Made by a program: the position numbers and the translations under genes. A stretch of DNA of 44,188 bases, taken from positions 1 through 44,188 of the forward strand of contig JAIORV010000146.1 in assembly GCA_021107945.1 (NCBI GenBank), read 5' to 3'. Positions 40,387 to 44,188 of the stretch are shown piece by piece. The notes under the pieces were generated by a model. The model did not search any database and had not been told where the DNA came from. It was given only the letters and a program-made list of their open reading frames with translations. The DNA is from Vulcanimicrobiota bacterium (GTDB taxonomy: Bacteria > Vulcanimicrobiota > JAJTBE01). Numbering within the stretch: the stretch's first letter is position 1; each line of letters opens with the position of its first letter.

Positions 40387-41649
40387 TCACCTTTTCGCTC
40401 CTGCTTTTTTTAGTATCTCCACAATCTCAGACTTTTTCCTTTTTTTTGCAATCCTCAGGGGAGTTATTCCAATCTTGTTTTTTGCGTTAACATCAGCTCC
40501 CGATTTAATCAGCAACTCGGTAATCTTCCTGTATCCCTTGAAAGCAGATACATGAAGCGGCGTAAATCCCCTTGAATTTTTGGCGTTCACTTCTGCGCCC
40601 TTTAATATGAGGAGCTTGACAATCTGGTCGTTATCCTTCATTCCTCCGCAGGCAAGATGTATTGGAGCCGTTCCTTTATTGTCCTTTGCGTTTACATCTG
40701 CACCTTTTTTCAGCAAAACCAAAGCCGCTTCTTTTTTCCCTTTTATTACGGCAAATGCCAGCGGTGTAGCATCAGATTTAGTGCGGGAGTCAATTACAGC
40801 TCCATGGTCTATCAATAACATTATTACCTGATTATTTCCTTTTGCGGCCGCTCTGTGAAGTGGTGTTTCTCCAATTATACCATTACCCATATTTACATCG
40901 GCTTTATTCTTCACCAGGATCATTGTCACGTTATTTTTGCCCCAATTTATAGAATATCCCAACGGTGTTATCCCGCTCTTGTCTTTTGCATTGACATCTG
41001 CCCCGGCCGAGAGTATCAGCATTATTATTTCACCATTCCCCTTTATGGCGGCCCAGTGAAGCGGGTTTTTACCTTTATGAATAGCGCCTTTGCTTCCATC
41101 ATCTCTTGAAATTGCAAGGTTCGGATTCTGTTTGAGCAGTTTTTTTACCTTATTCACGTTTCCTGATTTTACCGCATTTATCATCTCTTTTTCCTTTTCA
41201 GGATTGTTCGGAGGAGTCAGCTTTGCGGTAGATGTGGGCACTTTGGCAAGATGTTGGGCAAGCTGCGATATAGCCTTCATATTATTGTCAACTTTGGTTT
41301 TCCAGAGAACTTTCTTGGGATACCCCATCTTGTCAATATACATCAAAGCCAAAATAGGAAGATGACTTTTCTTGATGCCGAATTTTACAAATACCTTCTC
41401 TTCCTGCTTATTGCTTAAATTATACTTTTTGAATTTCTCCCTTAAATCCGGCACTTTTCCAAGCTTGCCTGTTTTACGAACTTCAAGAAGAGTCTTAATA
41501 AGTTTATCCGATTTTTCCCTGACAGACTTGTTACTCTCATCGGAAATAATTACAATTACCCTCTCTTGCACTTCGCTCATCACAATATTTACAGAGAGAC
41601 AGAAAAGGATTAATACTAATATTATTGTGAGAAAATTCTTTCTTTTCAA
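40387..41649 (-). CDS. Exported ankyrin-repeat protein
   Basis: Start is TTG with GGGAG 8 bases upstream. A signal peptide (RKNFLTIILVLILFCLSVNI, to about 25) is followed by ~125 residues of a mixed domain (VIVIISDESNKSVREKSDKL, HLPILALMYIDKMGYPKKVL) and then seven ankyrin repeats (about 153-418), such as GKNPLHWAAIKGNGEIIMLI, GETPLHRAAAKGNNQVIMLL and RGFTPLHVSAFKGYRKITEL. The domain before the repeats resembles a thioredoxin-like alpha/beta fold in its hydrophobic pattern, but the match is weak. It is probably an extracytoplasmic protein-binding module. The kinase gene lies 26 bp upstream on the same strand, so the two are likely co-transcribed. Confidence 0.88.
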   Translation of the reverse strand: MKRKNFLTIILVLILFCLSVNIVMSEVQERVIVIISDESNKSVREKSDKLIKTLLEVRKTGKLGKVPDLREKFKKYNLSNKQEEKVFVKFGIKKSHLPILALMYIDKMGYPKKVLWKTKVDNNMKAISQLAQHLAKVPTSTAKLTPPNNPEKEKEMINAVKSGNVNKVKKLLKQNPNLAISRDDGSKGAIHKGKNPLHWAAIKGNGEIIMLILSAGADVNAKDKSGITPLGYSINWGKNNVTMILVKNKADVNMGNGIIGETPLHRAAAKGNNQVIMLLIDHGAVIDSRTKSDATPLAFAVIKGKKEAALVLLKKGADVNAKDNKGTAPIHLACGGMKDNDQIVKLLILKGAEVNAKNSRGFTPLHVSAFKGYRKITELLIKSGADVNAKNKIGITPLRIAKKRKKSEIVEILKKAGAKR

Positions 41650-41675
41650 AATATCAACTCCCTTGATTGTCGTAT

Positions 41676-43772
41676 TTATATATCATCCCCAAGAGGCTTC
41701 CTGATTACCGGTTGCCTTCTGACGGGCTTTACTCTTCGATATGTGGAAGGTGAATATGAAGGTCTTGAAGGCTGGGTTTGCGCCGGTATCTTGTCCAAAG
41801 TAAGGAATCTCCTTGTAATTCCCCTCCGTTTTGTAATCTTCACTTTTTTTTCCTTGTTGTAATAACCGCCCCTCTTTGCCATAACTTTATATGTAACGCC
41901 TTCCCTGAGTCCTTTTATTTCAAATTTCTTATTACTGGTTCTTCCAACTTCCTTGCCGTCCAAAAATATTTTTGCATCCTGATTTATCGTTACCAAAATA
42001 GAAGGAAACGGGACCCACTTTCCATTAACATCAACCTGTTTCCCGGATTCCACCTTGACGCCTTTTCCTCCTTTTGACTTTCCCTTTACAAATTCAAAAT
42101 GGCCTGGTTTTGAGATTCTTATTATATATTCTCCGGGATTTAAAGATATCTTATCGGATGAGGCTGAAACCTTTATGTCCGGTGGGGATAACTTCTCATT
42201 CTTATTCGATTTTATAACGGCAAGCTTTCCGTCCTTCAATTTCCATAAACCACAAAATTGTCCGTCGGAATGATACACTTTTAATTCCGCGTTCTTCAGG
42301 TTTAAATCAAAAACCACTTCCCCCGGTTTCACAACAGCGGAGATTGCCATGGATCTCTTTTTAAATCTCGCTTTTCTTGCCGCACCGATGAACAAAAGAA
42401 AAAAGGTAGTAAATATGACCAACAACAATATTGCTCCCACCGCAATAAAAACAGGCAGAGAATTCTTTTTGCCGGTATCTTTTTGGGAGAATTCATCGGA
42501 TGGTAATGAAGCTGTGCTCTTGGATTTAATTTTTAAAGTAGAATCCGCTTTTCCGCCGGGAATCTCCTCTGTTACAGGACGGGACGATGAAGGTACGGAT
42601 GGTCTTCCAACAGACTTTCCCTCCATCTGTAACGTGTCCCCTTTCCCTTCTTGAAAAGTGGAAGTTTGGGATTGCACAGGGCTTGCCGCGACATTGCGGG
42701 GGTGTGATTTTGCGACCGGTCTTTCCACCCCATGAATTCCCCGGGAATAATCTCTCTTGAAGCTATCGAGAGCCATCAGCATCTCATCCACCGTCTGATA
42801 GCGATCCTCCTTTTTCATTTCAACGGACTTATCGAGAATTCTCTGGAAGCCGTCGGGGACGTCCTTCCTGTAACGGGAAAGCGCAGGAAACAGGAAATCC
42901 CCCCGGTCTCGGGGATCGTCGGCGGAGAGGAGATAATGAAAAGTTGCACCGAGGCTGAATATATCTGACGCCGGACAGAATTTACCGGTAAAATGGTCTA
43001 TTGAGGCAAATCCGGGCGTTCCCACCCTTGTAGATGTTGTTGCCGCCAACGCCCTTGCAACGCCGAAATCGACGAGCATGACTTCACCATCGTCGCCAAG
43101 CATAATATTTGCAGGTTTTATATCACGGTGAATAATCGGAGGATCCTGACTGTGGAGATATTTCAATACATTAAGGATTTTCCCCATCCAATTGAGGCAT
43201 TCGTCCATGCTGATTCTGCCGCCGGGACGCTTTTTCGCCGCCTCCTCGAGGTTCTCTCCCTTCACGTATTCCATTATAAGAAACAGGCTCTCGTTCTCTG
43301 TGAAGTATTCCATAACCTTGGGGAGTCCCTGGTGTTTCAACCTGAATAAAAGCTGAGCTTCCTCCTTAAAACGATCCTCCATGTATTTCTTCTCGTTTTG
43401 TGTAATAACAAGGGGAAGCATCTCCTTGACAACTACGGGGAAATTCATGAGTGTATCATCCGCCAGGAAAACTCTTCCCATACCTCCTGCGCCAAGCTGT
43501 CGCACTATTTCATAGCGACCCTGGCGAAGTGAATCAGGGATCGATTTTAATCGAGAGGAGCCGGATTCAGGGAATGTGGCTTCTTTATCTGTTTGACTTG
43601 CGGAATCAATCCGGCGGGTCATTTTCCTGGCAGGTCCTATATCTCCTGAGGATTTGGCGTGAAAAACACTTTTTCGCTGAATTAATGATGTACCGCAAGA
43701 CATACAGAATGTCGCCGTATTTTTATTATCGTTTCCGCATTTGGGACAGATCATTGGATATTCTACCACCAT
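41676..43772 (-). CDS. Ser/Thr protein kinase with zinc ribbon, membrane helix and PEGA domain
   Basis: A zinc ribbon opens the protein (C9-x2-C12 and C23-x2-C26). The Hanks-type kinase domain (about 88-345) has GAGGMGRVFLAD, the ATP lysine K117 in VVVKEML, HRDIKPANIML, LVDFGVARAL and GTPGFASIDHF. A Ser/Pro-rich linker leads to a membrane helix (about 440-465) and an outside part with a PEGA-like domain (about 595-655: PFPSILVTINQDAKIFLDGK, then RTSNKKFEIKGLREGVTYKV). It probably senses an envelope signal and phosphorylates cytoplasmic targets. The ATG at 43754 is an alternative start. Its partner is the ankyrin gene downstream. Confidence 0.94.
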   Translation of the reverse strand: MVVEYPMICPKCGNDNKNTATFCMSCGTSLIQRKSVFHAKSSGDIGPARKMTRRIDSASQTDKEATFPESGSSRLKSIPDSLRQGRYEIVRQLGAGGMGRVFLADDTLMNFPVVVKEMLPLVITQNEKKYMEDRFKEEAQLLFRLKHQGLPKVMEYFTENESLFLIMEYVKGENLEEAAKKRPGGRISMDECLNWMGKILNVLKYLHSQDPPIIHRDIKPANIMLGDDGEVMLVDFGVARALAATTSTRVGTPGFASIDHFTGKFCPASDIFSLGATFHYLLSADDPRDRGDFLFPALSRYRKDVPDGFQRILDKSVEMKKEDRYQTVDEMLMALDSFKRDYSRGIHGVERPVAKSHPRNVAASPVQSQTSTFQEGKGDTLQMEGKSVGRPSVPSSSRPVTEEIPGGKADSTLKIKSKSTASLPSDEFSQKDTGKKNSLPVFIAVGAILLLVIFTTFFLLFIGAARKARFKKRSMAISAVVKPGEVVFDLNLKNAELKVYHSDGQFCGLWKLKDGKLAVIKSNKNEKLSPPDIKVSASSDKISLNPGEYIIRISKPGHFEFVKGKSKGGKGVKVESGKQVDVNGKWVPFPSILVTINQDAKIFLDGKEVGRTSNKKFEIKGLREGVTYKVMAKRGGYYNKEKKVKITKRRGITRRFLTLDKIPAQTQPSRPSYSPSTYRRVKPVRRQPVIRKPLGDDI

Positions 43773-43997
43773 GAATTATTTTATTACTCTTCAGACATCC
43801 CCATCTATAGTATTTCGAACTTAAACATATAAATTCTTCCAGATACTTATATAATCCTTTGTGGCGGGTATCAACTTAAATTATAAGTACTCAGATTTCG
43901 CACATGTGAATTTGTCAAGAAGTAATAGAGTTTATTTCAAGTGTTTCAATATAATAACAGGTGCTTCAAGATGATAACAGGTGTTTTAAGATATTTA

Positions 43998-44143
43998 AGA
44001 CAACACCACAATTTACCCCACCACTACAACGTCCTAACCACTTCAGTGGTTTATCTCATAAAGAAACCATTAAAACGGTTAAATTGGAGGAGGAGATAGG
44101 TTTTATAAGCTTCCAACCACCCGATTGAAATCGGGTGTTGTCT
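43998..44143 (+). repeat. Palindromic repeat unit (AGACAACACC family), copy 3
   Basis: Bounded by AGACAACACC (43998-44007) and GGTGTTGTCT (44134-44143), 146 bp, in the same orientation as copy 1. The palindromes at 44036-44051 (AACCACT), 44065-44080 (one pair lost: AACCATT / AACGGTT) and 44120-44135 (CCCGATT) correspond to those of copy 1; the CACCACAAT palindrome is incomplete. The gap 43773-43997 holds only an AT-rich stretch with three GGTGTTT/CAAG iterations. Confidence 0.85.
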
Positions 44144-44188
44144 GTTCGCCCGGCATGTTTGCTGAGCCGGTGGATTGAAAGAAATCCA
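44134..44188. repeat. Right copy of exact 55-bp inverted terminal repeat
   Basis: Exact reverse complement of bases 1-55. Its first ten bases are the end of palindromic unit 3. The remaining 45 bases are the same outer sequence, inverted, that lies to the left of unit 1. Confidence 0.95.

Noticed and set aside
1-44188. Linear plasmid or phage with inverted terminal repeats
   Set aside because: mltG, ruvX, recD2 and other core genes are chromosomal, there are no replication, capsid or packaging genes, and 55 bp fits an assembly k-mer.

Overview
The window is a 44 kb piece of a bacterial chromosome. It carries housekeeping genes (mltG, ruvX, recD2, an adenosine-deaminase-like gene, mtnP) among many exported, repeat-rich and signalling proteins, and I see no phage, plasmid or transposase gene. 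Zinc-finger anti-sigma, PEGA-kinase, HEAT, ankyrin, beta-propeller, DUF3352 and C45-hydrolase proteins occur together, along with hundreds of bases of small palindromic repeats between genes. That mix looks like a large-genome, uncultured lineage (for example Eremiobacterota/Xenobia-like or Riflebacteria-like). This placement is an impression from gene content, not a demonstrated identity. Many genes use GTG or TTG starts with good Shine-Dalgarno sites.

Layout. 1-792: repeats only (edge of an inverted repeat, a 169-bp palindromic unit, a 287-bp MITE-like element, a hairpin pair). 793-2064 (-): PLP enzyme of the aluminium-resistance/methionine gamma-lyase family. 2188-4601 (+): ECF sigma factor and its zinc-finger/FecR anti-sigma factor. 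4753-6135 (-): helical repeat protein with a fresh 225-bp tandem duplication. 6392-11202 (-): mtnP, a B12-binding/radical-SAM-fold protein that has lost its cluster cysteines, and a tandem KamA-type protein with one active and one degenerate half. 11330-14021 (-): bifunctional-nuclease-domain gene and an exported DUF3352 protein. 14182-21480 (+): an FtsX/MacB-type ABC exporter, then a four-gene membrane set (beta-propeller fused to a DUF6754-like domain plus three membrane proteins of unknown function). 21975-27079 (+): a response-regulator remnant, a five-PAS hybrid kinase, a response regulator and a REC-kinase. 27093-30477 (-): exported HEAT protein, acidic protein, Arg/Gln-rich repeat protein. 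30802-33953 (+): membrane-anchored C45 (Ntn) hydrolase and a beta-propeller protein. 34021-35484 (-): mltG-ruvX. 35485-36573: 1.1 kb of palindromic elements. 36574-39892 (-): adenosine deaminase and RecD2. 40387-43772 (-): zinc-ribbon Ser/Thr kinase with PEGA domain and an exported ankyrin protein. 43773-44188: another palindromic unit and the inverted terminal repeat.

The most interesting points are: the propeller-DUF6754 membrane operon; the pseudo-radical-SAM protein whose three cluster cysteines became Asp, Asn and Asp, beside a half-degenerate KamA and mtnP; a C-terminal 14-residue signature shared by two otherwise unrelated proteins; and a family of mobile-looking palindromic units with 2-nt loops and compensatory stem changes. 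The two ends of the window are an exact 55-bp inverted repeat. I read this as an assembly boundary in a repeat rather than a true replicon end.
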